Assembly: GCA_030374805.1 (NCBI GenBank)
Contig: JARGSG010000066.1
Location: 124,001-188,000 of the forward strand
Direction: 5' to 3'
Source of the DNA: Gracilaria gracilis
Taxonomy: Eukaryota > Rhodophyta > Florideophyceae > Gracilariales > Gracilariaceae
DNA length: 64,000 nt
Shown piece after piece: positions 1-11,700 of the stretch. How positions within the stretch are numbered: the stretch's first letter is position 1; the number at the start of each line of letters is the position of its first letter. Both the position numbers and the translations under genes were made by a program. The notes under the pieces were generated by a model. It did no database searches. It had not been told where the DNA came from and saw nothing but the letters and a program-made list of their open reading frames with translations.

Positions 1-1900
1 ATCTTCCCTTCCAACTGTTCGGAACGTTCTAAATAAGCATTTGTAGTGCACAAAGATGTAGTAATATTCAAATTTGAAAGCGCGTATACTATGCGCCAGG
101 TACAAATTGCTGGAACCCAGCCTGCTGGAATGAATTGTATAGTTTATTACTTATTTTTTATAATATTTTAAAAATGTACACTGGCCTGCCCCTGCCTCCT
201 CAGTAGTTAGAAACGCCGATGGCAAGCCAGTATCCATCAGTACACCTCAACGAGGCCTTGGTTCTAGCATGAGTTCCTCTTGCGCCCGATTTTTTGACAA
301 TTTACCGCGAACAACTCCGTTTATCCCGAAACGTTATTTACTTCCGTCACTGATAAGCACAGAATGGTTGTTACGGCTATTTATATATCATTATTTTGCA
401 AAGTTTTTTTCCGTCTTGCGGTTTTGCTAGAAATCGCACTTTTTACAGGTTTTCTCCTTTTGTCTGGAAATAATTTTTTTCTCTTTCAAGTCTGTGCTAC
501 GCAGTACGATTTGTTTTGGTATCTTCAAACTGGCCGCTTCCATTACAGAAAACACCACACTCAGTGAATTTTATTTTTTCAGCATTTTGGTTGCCAACCT
601 TAACCTCCGTCTGTTAGTGAAAAAGAGGTCCCTTGGAGGTACGTTTGGCACCTGTCGGTTTTATCGGAGGGTGTTGTCACTGCTTTGCTGCAATAGAATG
701 CAAATCTGATTAACTTGTGTTTATAACCGCTGGCATAGTTTGTGTTCTTTCTTTTCTTTTTCGGCTTTGTTTCACAGTATTGGCTTTGATTAAAAACTTT
801 TTTCGTCTGAGATTTTGCCGACGGCAGTTAAGTTCTAGAGAAGAACGCATTCTGGCCTACCTGAAACTCGACGACGGCCTTTTTCAGAGCATGATAGGTA
901 CTGGGCGCACTATAAATTACAAACTGGGCCTTTTCTGGAATTTACGCAACGGCTTTCCTAAAAAGCTCAATCGAAGCGATGTCATTAAAACTGAGTAGTT
1001 CAAAAAGCCAATTTAAGTTTGCCAGTGAGTGGATTATGTTGCTTGGATCCAAACGCCTAGCGACAGCTTGATAAACTTCATTTTTCTCGCTTTGGGGCGT
1101 TAAGAAACTTTTCCAAGAGCTTTGGTTTTCCAACAGGGTTGTTATTGTCCTCTTGTGTTAGCAAACCGTCACTAAAAATTTTTGTAGTGGTGCTTTAATG
1201 CTCTGAGTGTGAAATGGCAGACGAGATCAAGCTTTTTCTTTTCATCAGATTGTTTTACGCATGAAAACGTTTTTGAACGCGAGAAAAACCTGGTGACCTT
1301 CAGCGACATCGCGCTGTCCAACCCAGCACGGGCGGTGGTTTTGGTGACCTTTGAGTGATAATAAGAGTTTGAATGCGGTTTCGTCAAGACTTAAAATTAT
1401 GTTAGGCCAGTTACGCCAGTGAGGCAAGCGTAAATCTTTGGTTTTTACTTGAATATCCGCCTTCTCCCACCCAGCGGACACTCTGCTTGTCGCTTTTTAT
1501 GCAAGCAGCAGCGCAAGTCGCGGTGGAACGGGGGGAAGACGTTCCTAACGGACGCGTACAGCACAAAGGCACCACATGTATCCAAAAAGTACAGTGGGAG
1601 CCCCACAAATGTGAACAACTTGAGAAGCAAAAATGAAAATGGACTTTTGAGTTCGCTCCTTTTGCTTTTCAATTCGGGTAACTGACAGAAAACAGAGTGT
1701 AGTGGAAGTAGACGCTCTCGAAAAGAGAAATAAGACCTCTATTGAGACGAGATCGCTACCGCAGGATACTCTGAACACAAACGCATATATTCGACGGTTT
1801 TCCCCTCAAAGGCTGAGAAGCTGCGCAGATAAATTCCTCATACATTACTATGGAAAGCCAAATCAAGTCCGTTACAAATTTTGTTCCACACAACCGGCCA
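1..1900. other. AT-rich intergenic stretch, no gene recognised
   Basis: Only short overlapping reading frames of 60-95 codons occur on both strands, and none shows a recognisable domain or a plausible start context. The 3' part (from about 1.2 kb) has short minus-strand frames with a 'SLDETAF' string that superficially recalls a DDE transposase. The surrounding residues do not support it. This is probably flank or decayed repeat of the transposon that follows. Confidence 0.5.
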
Positions 1901-1917
1901 CCATCCTTCCTGAGCCA

Positions 1918-3618
1918 TTAGACTAACACTACCAACTTATCCCTTTGTGCCCTTCGCTTCGCGGCGTTACTATTTGCAATCGCTTTTCGGACAGATAGAG
2001 GCCGAGGTAAGCTAAAATTCTCCCCGAACCGCTGCGCACGACGTGTGGCAGCAGAGCGCTCGCATTCTAACCGCATCACTCGTTTTCTATCCTTTTCAAC
2101 CCCCAAAACCCGTTTCTCCTCGGCTACTTTTGACTGCTGGGCGTTTCGCACCTTCTCTTTCTTTCCATTGTACAAACGAAGCAAACCAGGCGCAGCTTCT
2201 GAAGTTAACACAGCGCCATATGTAGTAACAAGGAATCCCGAAGACTGAACATGGACATCCTCGACAATTTCTGCGACATTTTTCTCGTTTTGCTCGTCCA
2301 TCATGGCCACCATGCTTGCGAACCTGTACGGTTCTTCGAAGCTGTACGGACGAGCCTGGGCAAATAGACGGCAATCATCGAACGGATACAACCCGGTCTT
2401 CGAGAAGGCAGCGGCTATGTTTTTGGGCGTAACACTTGTGCGGTCGGCTTTCCAAATAACTTGCAAGACATCGAACTCGTCCAAAGGTTTGCGAGCTTTT
2501 CGGGATGAGCAGTAGACTTTCTCGAGGAGCTGGCGGTAATGGTATTTCAGTGAAGGGAAGACGGCCACATCTAGAGTTTGTGTGGTACCACTGGTGTGCG
2601 CCGGAAGTGCGTAAGCAATAATTCCATACTTTGTTATCAATTCCAGAATCGGAATATCGAGGTGGCTGCGATACCCATCGTATATCAGGAGAATCTTCTT
2701 ACCATCCTTTCTCTTCCCCTCTGTGTCCTTAACCAACTGCTCCGCCCACTTCAAGAAGTTAGACTTGTCAACAGAAGCGATATATCTCCGCGCGGTAACG
2801 AGGGACCCATGCGGGAGCAGTTCAATAATACACTAACGGACTTCATTTCCACCATTTCGTGTGATACGGCACGTGCGAATTCGAGTGCCTTGATAGACGA
2901 ACATCGGCCGACCTTGCGTTCCGTCCGCAAAGACGCTTGTAAGAAATGTGATGCGATTAACATTCTGAAACCGAGGGTTTGTTACCTGTGGCACGACTCC
3001 TTTCTCTGCAAGTACCTTCTTCTGGTTCCCATACTTCGTGTCTGTTGCAGGGAAAAAACCAGTTTCGTCTACGTTTAAGATGTTCTGAGGTGGAATGCTA
3101 TGCGCGCCGATGACTGTTTTGATTTTGGTCATGTGTGCTACGAGAACTTTGGCATTGGTTGCAAGGTAGCGCTTCGAGTCCTGTCGCGATGGTTTCCTGA
3201 AGGTAATGCGATCACTGTGTCTTGATTCGAAAAGCTCACAGAAGCGTCTGCCAGGCCTTTCGTGTGTGAAACGAATGGACTTCTGCCGCCAGGGTGGAAA
3301 GATCGAAACCATTGCTTCTACAACATCAATCAGGTCTGTGCGGGATACCAGACGTCCGCGCTGTGCATATTGAAGAAGGAGCTCAACCACTTCGTTTTCT
3401 TCAATTGCGGTTAGGGTGGTTCTTGATTCGGTTCGCAGTGGAGTTTTTCCAGTTCGTTGGTGGTAGTGGTGGTGAAGTGTTGAAGGTAACAGGTGGCTTT
3501 CGGCGGCTGATTTGCGGAACGAGTAACCGGACTCTACAAGCTTGATGCCATTTTGAATATAGCGTTCAATGCGGAGACTACCGGGGTGATGGTATAAATT
3601 ACGGCAGGGTGGTAACAT
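1918..3618 (-). pseudogene. pogo/Tigger-type (DDE_1) transposase with one in-frame stop
   Basis: This is a minus-strand transposase of the pogo/Tigger/jerky group, which cuts and pastes its own DNA at TA targets. The upstream part carries a helix-turn-helix-like N-terminal region ('YSFRKSAAESHLLPSTLHHH') and the first catalytic Asp in 'NVDETGF'. The downstream part has the second Asp in 'LLIYDGYRSHL' and the third in 'TQTLDVAVFPSLK', followed by the usual C-terminal region. The two open parts (3618-2836 and 2832-1918) are in the same frame and are separated only by a TAG at 2833-2835, so about 565 codons are otherwise intact. A basic, Arg/Lys-rich tail closes the protein. I did not find convincing terminal inverted repeats on either side. 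It is therefore a recently silenced copy, unless the stop is read through. Confidence 0.8.
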
Positions 3619-4055
3619 GTTGTTGTATTGTTGATTATGATAAGAAGGGACAAAGGTTTAGTTGAGGTTCGAAAGCTGGGAGGTGGGTTAAATAGTCTAC
3701 TCGGTTTGTGGGGATTGTTACGCTGAGTTTTGATGGTTGGTACGGAGATTGGGATTGCGCTACACAATCGGCGATGATTGGGTTGGTTCGTTCTACTGAA
3801 TGCGGTTACGCAAAGTGGTGTGTCCGCATTTTTCACAGGATGCACAGGGTTTTGGTTCTGAGGCTGACCTGGGACAAATAAGAAAGAAGGGTGCAGGACG
3901 AGTCAGAAAGGCGCTTGCTTTTGCGTTTGCGCAGTTTTGCACCTCACCAGCCATCGGCTCGCCCCTCAATGATGTGCAGAATGTATCGCGAAGCTCATCA
4001 ACGTGCTAACGATTCATCTTGCTCGTCTGCGAATGGACATTGCGAGCGTTTTGAG
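3619..4055. other. spacer between DNA transposon and LTR element D
   Basis: No gene is supported here. It holds Pro/Ser/Thr-coding minus-strand frames with no family signal and the 5-bp sequence CTGGG (4056-4060), which is repeated after the right LTR of element D. It may be the 5' untranslated part or outer end of the neighbouring DNA transposon. Confidence 0.4.
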
Positions 4056-4060
4056 CTGGG

Positions 4061-4903
4061 TGAGAACACCATTTTGATACGGAAAACGGTGAGGGTGATG
4101 ACAAACCCAAGGACGGGGGGACACAAACACAAAGAGAACGTGACACAACAGAACGTGCTTTCGAGAGTACCAGCCCAACACGCTGTGTAGCGGTAGTAGG
4201 CAAGAGTCCGTAGTAAACACACAAAGTGCACAAGGTAGCAACTAGAAAGCGGAGACGTGTAGCAAGCAGAAACCACAGCACGACCAAAACTATAAGTCTA
4301 GTGCTGGCAGAAGCTAACACGAAACGACGACAGAGAAGCAGCAGATCCTTCTCGCAGGCCCGGACGTAGGTCACTTGCGGGTAACAACGCTTCCAAAGCC
4401 GAAGCACAAAACAGACCCAAGCAAGGTGTGGTGCACTCTGGGCCCTGTCGGGAAAAAGCGGGAGACCAAGCCGCCAAAAGGGAAAGAAAAGGCTGAAGAG
4501 AGGGGATGGAACGACAGAAAGAAGCAAGACATAGCTTGCTGTGAAGGATGGTGAGGGGTCGTCGAGAAAAAGGAAGTGGTCTGGCCGGAGTGGGTCGAGA
4601 TGCGACTGCTCCGGCCCCGTTATACGCAATCAAACCTTCCGAACTAGACTCTAAACGCATTTCTACCTACAATAACCAATAGGATTCTGACTTGTGCAAC
4701 ATCTCCTCCGTCTCTGCCACTCACCGCAGAGGCAGTGGCGCTTAAGTAGACAGAGGAGTCGGCGAGGACCATGGGGTGCACTCCCGTGCACCATCCGTAG
4801 AAAACTAAAATATCCAACAAAATATCCTAGTAGAGAAACTTGTAGACTGACACACTGTATACCGCACGTGTACCATACGTGCTGCGCGAAAACGCGTGCC
4901 ACA
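4061..4903 (-). repeat. 3' LTR of element D
   Basis: This matches 10371-11212 over its full length. On the minus strand it starts TGTGGCACGCG and ends TGTTCTCA, so it obeys the TG...CA rule. It contains an open reading frame of about 200 codons on the minus strand (starting near 4629), also open in the other LTR. The encoded sequence is Leu/Phe/Pro-rich and resembles no family. Confidence 0.85.
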
Positions 4904-5338
4904 CACTCCCAAACCCAGCGGGAGCAACACCGAGCGACCAAGAAAGGGGAAATGGGGACATGTCCAAATTACTCCATGGATGTCTCAAACATGAACGGTA
5001 CCTCCATTCGATCGAAATCCGGGGGAAACATCAACCGACGGCGAATGCTGCCCTGTTCGCGGTTCATGTGGGTCTGCGTATCCTCGAGATACAACTGATC
5101 GTCCGGCAGATGCCCGTATCTTCCCACTGCAAAGTGATAGATATACGTTGCAAAGTCCGTCCCTACATCGCTGTTGGTACCGGGGTAAACATCTGAGATG
5201 AGCGTCCTGAGAAAATTGGCGGTGCGAGGACCCACAAACGGCCCTCTGGTGCGGAAAATGCGGGGCAAACATGCATGTCGTTCCACACAACGTACTCCTT
5301 ATGAGCCAACGAGATTCCCAGCGGAGCGAGCCAATTCT

Positions 5339-8300
5339 CTATGGTCCTACCAGCGAGAACGCATCGGAACAAATTGAAATCCGATACCAGCCTATTGAAG
5401 TTGACCCGTTCAGTAATACGGTGAGGTTCTGTTCTTGGCTTGGAGGACCCTCTCCCTGACCTGCGGGACCAGTGATGGTCAGTACGAGATCATCCCGAAG
5501 ATGGGCCGGCCTCCTGCGATACAGCTTCAGGCGACTGGCATGAATTGGCTTCCGAGTGTGACGCTGGCTCCCAGAAATCAAAGTATAGCGGAGATGGTCC
5601 GCGCGAATGATCCTGCACGGGCCGTAATACTTCGACTGCAACGGGGCTTACTTCACACTGGGATTCAGCGCCTTTCCTCGAACCACAAGAACTTCATCTC
5701 CGACACTGAAGCGATGATCATACAGAGAATCGTCGCGGTGGTCGGGCTGCTTTGCTATGCGCAAGGCACGCCCAGTGGAACCCACCATTACCTCATGAAG
5801 ACGATTGTCCACGGTAGCGTCCTGCATCAGTGCCGAAACATCCATTGCGTGCATCCTGGAGCGCGTCCCGTACAGTAGCTCAAATGGAGAATATCCCACA
5901 CTCATCCAGCGGCGTCGGTATCCATAAAACACCCTCTGTAGGGCGACATCTCAATCCATCTCGCTGTCGGCAACAATCTTGCTTATCGCGTGCTTGATAG
6001 TACCCACCATACGTTCGGCCCGGCCGTTAGACATTGGTGCATAAGCTAGAACCGGTCTCCAACGAATGCCATTCTGGTTCATGTACGATTGAAGTGCACC
6101 TGCCATGAAGGCAGTAGCATTGTCTGAAACGATGGTCCGGGGGAGACCGAAAGGTGTGACGATCTCCCTTCGCACAAAGTCCAGGACGACGGACGCGGTG
6201 GAACTCTTCGCAGCCAAAGCGATCGGCCAACCAGTGAGATGCTCGACCCCGATGAGCAGGAAGCGGTTCCAGCCCTGTGTGGTCCGAAGGGGGCCGGCAA
6301 AGTCCACGGAGAACGTGTGGAAGAGTCCAGTGAGAGGGGCACGCTGTCCTGGCCTATACTTCAGCAGAGGTGCCGACAACTGACAGCCATCGCAACTGCG
6401 GACGTAGTCCAACATGGTGGGTCACCAGAAACGGTCTCGCATGAAGTCCTTGGTAGCCTCAAGGTCCCAATGACCAACGTCGTCGTGGAAACTGCGCAAC
6501 AGATTGAGTGTATCCTGGATAGCGGGGACAAGAACCAGGCCCGACGTCGTGCGGCGGTATAGCTCTCCATTCCACGGAAGAAACTTGTTCGCATTCCTCT
6601 TGATTGCAAGGAGGATCTTGGCGTCATGCTCGTTCATAGGAAGCCCACAAAAGTATCGGCCTATATTTGCGTAATATGGCTCGAGACCACCGAAAGAATC
6701 TTCTGATGTGACTGACACTTGACACGCCTTACCGTGCTTCAAGTTCTCTGGCTTCGCGAACCGGGAGAGGTAGTCCGCAGCAAAATTGCCAGTCCCAGAA
6801 CGGTACACGATCTCGAATTCGTACTCCGCGAAAAGATCCAACCATCGAGCGAGACGTCCATGGACGTCCTTCTTCTGGAAAGCATACCTCAGGGCCTGAT
6901 GATCCGTCACCAACTGGAATGGCTTCGATCCAAGAAGGTAGATGCGAAACTTCTTCCAGGCAAATACGACTGCCAAGGCCTCCTTCTCGCATACCGAGTA
7001 GTTCTGCTCAGACTTGTTCATAGTCTTGCTTGCGTACTAGACAGGGTGGAACATTCCATCCTCCTTCTTCTGAGCCAGGACAGCCCCCAAAGACCGGGTA
7101 GAGGCATCTGTCTCAATACGAAAAAGGGCATCAAACTCCGGGAAAGCGAGAACCGGGGGGACACAAGCTTCCTCTTCAACTCTTCAAACGCTTCTCTCAT
7201 CTCGGGAGTGAACTCCAGCCTCTTCTTGCCTGTGGTGGCGGCGTGAAGGGACGCGGAGGTCTGTGAAAACCCCTTGATGAAGCGCCTGTAGTAGCTCGCA
7301 AGACCCAGGAAACTCCTAAGCTCAGTGGTCGCCGTAGGTAGAGCGGCATCCTGAATCGCTTCAATCTTCTTCATGTCCACGGACACTCCACCAGCCTCGA
7401 TGACGTGCCCGAGAAGGTGAATCTTGGGCTGGGTGAAGTCGCACCTGCTGATCTTCAGCTTCAGCCCATGCGAGGCGATGAGCTTCAGGAGTTCCGAAAC
7501 ATGATGGACGTGCTCCTCCATGGTCTTCGAGAATATGACCACATCGTCAATGTACACACGTGCAAAGGCAATGCGACCGAGAATGGAGTCCATCAACTTT
7601 TGGAAAGTCGATGGGGCATTCATCAGGGCAAAGGGCATGACCTCAAACTGGAAGGTCTCTTGCCGTTCTGTCCTTGACCGGGTGAAGCAGGGCCGCCCCC
7701 GGAAGTCTGAAAACCGTTCTGAACTCCATTGAAGTCTCGGGAACCACTGGAAGTGCCATTTCCTCCAGGGATGTGGTACTCGACTGGGGCCGATATCTGA
7801 TTCTGGGGGAAGTAGATGTTCATGCTCCCAAAATCATCCTGGAGGAGCTCACCTTCAGCCCCGAAAGACAAACTGTCCGTCGTGACCGAAGGAAAGGGGG
7901 CACCGGGATGACCTAAGTGACGCCTTCTGACCTTGATGTAGAGAACGTCTTGGCGATCTGGCTCCTCTTCATCTCGGCGTGGGAGAAGAAGAACCTCGTC
8001 GCGGGTCGGGACTGTCAGACCAGGGTCCTCGAACACGACCGGGTGTGGCTCAAACGGCACGTGCAAGGCTGGGTTAACCTCTTCAACTTCGTCTTCGGTA
8101 TCTTCATCATCTTCATCTTCATCTTCATCTTCATCTTCTTCGTCGGACTCATCTTCATCTTCATCTTCTTCGTCGGACTCATCTTCATCTTCTGTGGCTT
8201 CTGCGTCCTCGTAGCGCCTGTTGTCGTTGATAGCGAGATCACTCGATTGTTCCAGGGCACGTTCGTCGGTTGTCAAGGGTGGCGGAGGCGGAGCACGAGC

Positions 8301-8465
8301 ACCAACCTGACGCAAACCAACCAGCTCCGCGGCCCGGGACTCGGGATCGTGACTAGTGTCACCGACTTTCTCTTCTCGATTGTCATGATCAGAGTCGTGA
8401 GACCCATCTGGGTTCATTATCGGGCGATCACATTCCAACGTGACGAGGGTGACCTCTGGGCCCAA
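5339..8465 (-). pseudogene. pol region of element D (RT, RNase H, integrase)
   Basis: In coding order the region holds a very acidic Glu/Asp low-complexity segment (about 7.95-8.2 kb) and the reverse transcriptase palm ('YIDDVVIFSKTMEEH', 7.5 kb). RNase H and the connection follow (6.4-7.0 kb, 'YSVCEKEALAVVFAWKKFR'). Last come the zinc-binding and integrase core (5.95-6.5 kb, 'FSVDFAGPLRTTQGWNRF', with 'VSDNATAFM' and a downstream Glu) and a C-terminal 'YYGPCRIIRADHLRYTLIS' tail. Family and order are clear. Only fragments remain open. Confidence 0.8.
8098..8194 (+). repeat. TCTTCA-type hexamer repeat
   Basis: An imperfect array of TCTTCA units, with two copies of a longer unit ending in TTCGTCGGACTC, lies inside the pol region of element D. 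On the coding (minus) strand it encodes a run of Asp and Glu with embedded Ser residues. Confidence 0.85.
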
Positions 8466-8471
8466 AGCGTG

Positions 8472-10127
8472 TCAGTCGAAGAAAACCTCGTCCTCCTCAA
8501 TTGAGGCGAACAGACTATCTCCTTCGGAGGGGAAGTCATACCTCTCTTCATCGGAATCTGATGTAAAGTCCTCACTATCTGTGCCAGAAATTGGCACAAA
8601 CTCGTCGATCCCAGCGCGCTCGTAATCTAGTCCGAGTACGATTGGCGAGCCCTCATATACCATCTTCACCTCCTGCGTGCTGATGTCGATGCAGGCTTGC
8701 ATAGCCTCCAAGGTGGGAAAGCCGATGATGAGGTCAAATGGGGGCCTTTCGATGACCAGAAATTCGAGCGGGACTCTCACAGAATCGAAAATGAGAGGGA
8801 CATCACGGAGCGTGCCGCGAACCAGAGTGACGTCGCCGTTCGCCAAGCGAATCTGACGATCAGTGGGCTTGGGCTTCAACAAAAGCCTCTCGGCCTGCTC
8901 AGAAGACATGAGATTGGGGATTGCCCCAGAATCCAGAAGAGCCTGTGCGGGAGTCCCATACAACTTCACTGGGACCACTTTGAGACGTGCTTCCTTCATG
9001 GAGGTCTCGGCGAACATTACTCGACGCGGGGAGGCCTTGCCAGACACGATGCGGCGAATGTCCTTCTTGGCATCATCAGCATCGCCACGAACCAGCTGAC
9101 CAAAAGTGAGACCAGTTAGCGCGTTGACTAACTTCTCCAGCAAGTTGTACTTGGCAGAATTCTCTTGAAGCTTAGCGCGATTCGAAAACTTCCTCGCTGT
9201 CAGCTTCCGGGCCTTCTGAGAGGATCTAGGGGCTCCTGTTGGCCTAAAACGGCCAAGTTGCTTCCGTAGAGCCGGCTGTGACGGGTTAAGCAACGACTGA
9301 ATGCCAATGTGGTCGGCGGTTCTTTGCTGCTTCGGGAGAGCAACGCCCTCGGCGGTGCGCTTCGTGGCTGCCACCACTTCGTCATCAGCATCGTAGCCCT
9401 CAGTCACAACAGAGACTTGACTTGGCTGCCCAGCCTGCTGGCCACCGCTATTGCCCTGTCTGAGACGGTCTTCGGCTGCCGACTCACTACGAGGAGCTCC
9501 AACGGGGGGTCGGCGATCGTAAGCCGGGTCACGAGACCAGCAGGTGGCGATTGCATGACCCATCTTCCCGCAACGTTCACAACGGGTATTGCGGTGCGGA
9601 TTGAGACTGCAGCGCGTCGCCCAGTGCCCTGGTTGACGATAGTACGCACAAGTGCGCTCGAGATCGTCGTCATTCCTCTGAGGTGGGGCCTGGGTCTTCT
9701 TCATCATCAGTGTAAGCTGGGAGAGCTGCTCTGCGAGAAGATCGACCTTGTTCAGCAGAAGAGGCGACGGATCGCCCTGTTTCGGCCTCTGCATAACCTT
9801 CTTCGGCGCCGGCAGGACATGAAGAGCCCCGTGAGACTCCAGCAGGTTCCTACCGGCCACAAAGTCCTTCACCAGTGCCTTCAATGACTCGTAGTCGTGA
9901 GAGCCGCGGAACACAACGAATTGTGCGAGGTCGGCGTACTCCATGACGGCACGGCGGATGGGACCAAACCGGGCTTTCGAATTGAACCCGGCTTTCTCGA
10001 AAGTTGCATCCATCTTCTTCAAGGAACCAAGAAGGTCTCCATAATCCAGACGCGCGGATGCAGCGCGACGAATATGTTCCTCAGGCTCCCCCTCGACGCC
10101 AAATTTATCCGAAAACGCGCGCTTCAC
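8472..10127 (-). pseudogene. gag and protease region of element D
   Basis: The encoded stretch begins with a helical gag-like segment. It then carries two CCHC zinc knuckles ('CAYYRQPGHWATRC' and 'CERCGKMGHAIATC') that bind the element's RNA. Further on lies a retroviral-type aspartic protease motif, 'ALLDSGAIPNLMSS', followed by 'FDLIIGFPTLEAMQ'. This is the gag-PR arrangement typical of Ty3/gypsy. A short gag stretch continues to the right towards the 5' LTR. It is treated as a fossil and no repaired product is proposed. Confidence 0.8.
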
Positions 10128-10370
10128 GGCGGCATAGTCGGATGCGACATTGCTGAGGACACAATCGGACGAAAACTGTTCGTAATAGAACCTAATGGCC
10201 TCTCCTTCGGGAAATACTAGGAATTCAATTGCACGTTCTTCAACAGTCTTTCAACGGGAGGCAACATTTTCGTAGAAGAGGAAGAAGAACTTGCGAATAT
10301 CGACGTTCGAACCGTCAAAAGACGAAACTCCAGAGGAAGGAATAGCGTTACTCCATCCTCGAGAGTATCA

Positions 10371-11212
10371 TGAGAACACCACATTGATACAAAAAACGGT
10401 GCGGGTGATGACAAACCCAAGGACTGAGGAACACAAGCACAAAGGGAACGGGACACAACAGAACGTGCTTTCGAGATTACCAGCCCAACACGCTGTGTAG
10501 CGGTAGTAGGCAAGAGTCCGTAGTAAACACACAAAGTGCACAAGGTAGCAACTAGAAAGCGGAGACGTGTAGCAAGCAGAAACCACAGCACGACCAAAAC
10601 TATAAGTCTAGTGCTGGCAGAAGCTAACACGAAACGACGACAGAGAAGCAGCAGATCCTTCTCGCAGGCCCGGACGTAGGTCACTTGCGGGTAACAACGC
10701 TTCCAAAGCCGAAGCACAAAACAGACCCAAGCAAGGTGTGGTGCACTCTGGGCCCTGTCGGGAAAAAGCGGGAGACCAAGCCGCCAAAAGGAAAAGAAAA
10801 GGCTAAAAAGAGGGGATGGAACGACAGAAAGAAGCAAGACATAGCTTGCTGTGAAGGATGGTGAGGGGTCGTCGAGAAAAAGGAAGTGGTCTGGCCGGAG
10901 TTGGTCGAGATGCGACTGCTCCGGCCCCGTTATACGCAATCAAACCTTCCAAACTAGACTCTTAACGCATTTCTACCTACAATAACCAATAGGATTCTGA
11001 CTTGTGCAACATCTCCTCCGTCTCTGCCACTCACCGCAGAGACAGTGGCGCTTAAGTAGACAGAGAGTCGGCGAGGACCATGGGGTGCACTCCCGTGCAC
11101 CATACGTAGAAAACTAAAATATCTTACAAAATATCCTAGTAGAGAAACTTGTAGACTGACACACTGTATACCGCACGTGTACCACACGCGCTGCGCGAAA
11201 ACGCGTGCCATA
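10371..11212 (-). repeat. 5' LTR of element D
   Basis: This is the right-hand copy of the LTR and is followed at once by the target duplication CTGGG. Differences from the left copy cluster in the roughly 110 bp nearest the internal region, while the remaining 730 bp are almost identical. The uneven pattern hints at gene conversion between copies or a recombinant LTR. Confidence 0.85.
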
Positions 11213-11295
11213 CTGGGTTGTCTTTTTCGGTAATTTGTTTTTAAAACTTATGGGTTTTGAACACGAGGTACCTGTCCACAACTTGAGGGACACTA

Positions 11296-11326
11296 ACAGT
11301 ACAGGTCAACACTGTAACTAGTGTGG
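11296..11326 (+). repeat. left terminal inverted repeat
   Basis: It is identical over 31 bp to the reverse complement of 13329-13359. A near copy of its inner part also lies at 39524-39563, inside the end of an ankyrin gene. Confidence 0.9.
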
Positions 11327-11700
11327 CCCACACTAATTCGAAGACCCTGCTTGAGAGCGGCTTCACAGATATTAGTGTAGGCCACACCATATTGAGCAGC
11401 CACACTAAATACGTAACGGGTTTATTACTGTGGCCCACACTAATTCATACACCACAAACATAGTGTGGGTGGAAGCTGGAACCATCAGGAGCTCGATCCT
11501 ACTGCAACACAGTCTAAGTTCTCCCTATACTTGGCAATGATTGCCTGAAGTTCTGGGAAGAGCTGTAGCTCTTCCCATTGCCCGTTCAGATTCAAACCCA
11601 TACCGCAGCGAATCATAGCCTCCCGCGTATAGGTCACCCCATCTTTGTCTCGCATCGCACTCACAGCCCGAACTGACTTCGCTGCAAGCTTTAAGAAGTA

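Larger units (their letters stand above)
4061..11212 (-). mobile_element. Ty3/gypsy LTR element D (fossil)
   Basis: An LTR retrotransposon of about 7.15 kb on the minus strand. Two LTRs of about 842 bp (4061-4903 and 10371-11212) bound it, and the 5-bp target duplication CTGGG lies at 4056-4060 and 11213-11217. Reading from the right, the parts are gag with two zinc knuckles, an aspartic protease motif, an acidic low-complexity linker, reverse transcriptase, RNase H, a zinc-binding HHCC plus integrase core, and a C-terminal tail. The order RT-RH-IN identifies Ty3/gypsy. The coding part is broken in a handful of places. The two LTRs differ at roughly 3% of positions by eye, so it is older than element A further right. 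Confidence 0.88.

Noticed and set aside
1245-1481. Minus-strand 'SLDETAF' frame as a further transposase remnant
   Set aside because: The DET string is isolated. Neighbouring residues do not follow any DDE family.
8098-8194. Hexamer array as a CRISPR or satellite
   Set aside because: Simple low-complexity coding repeat for Asp/Glu. No spacers.
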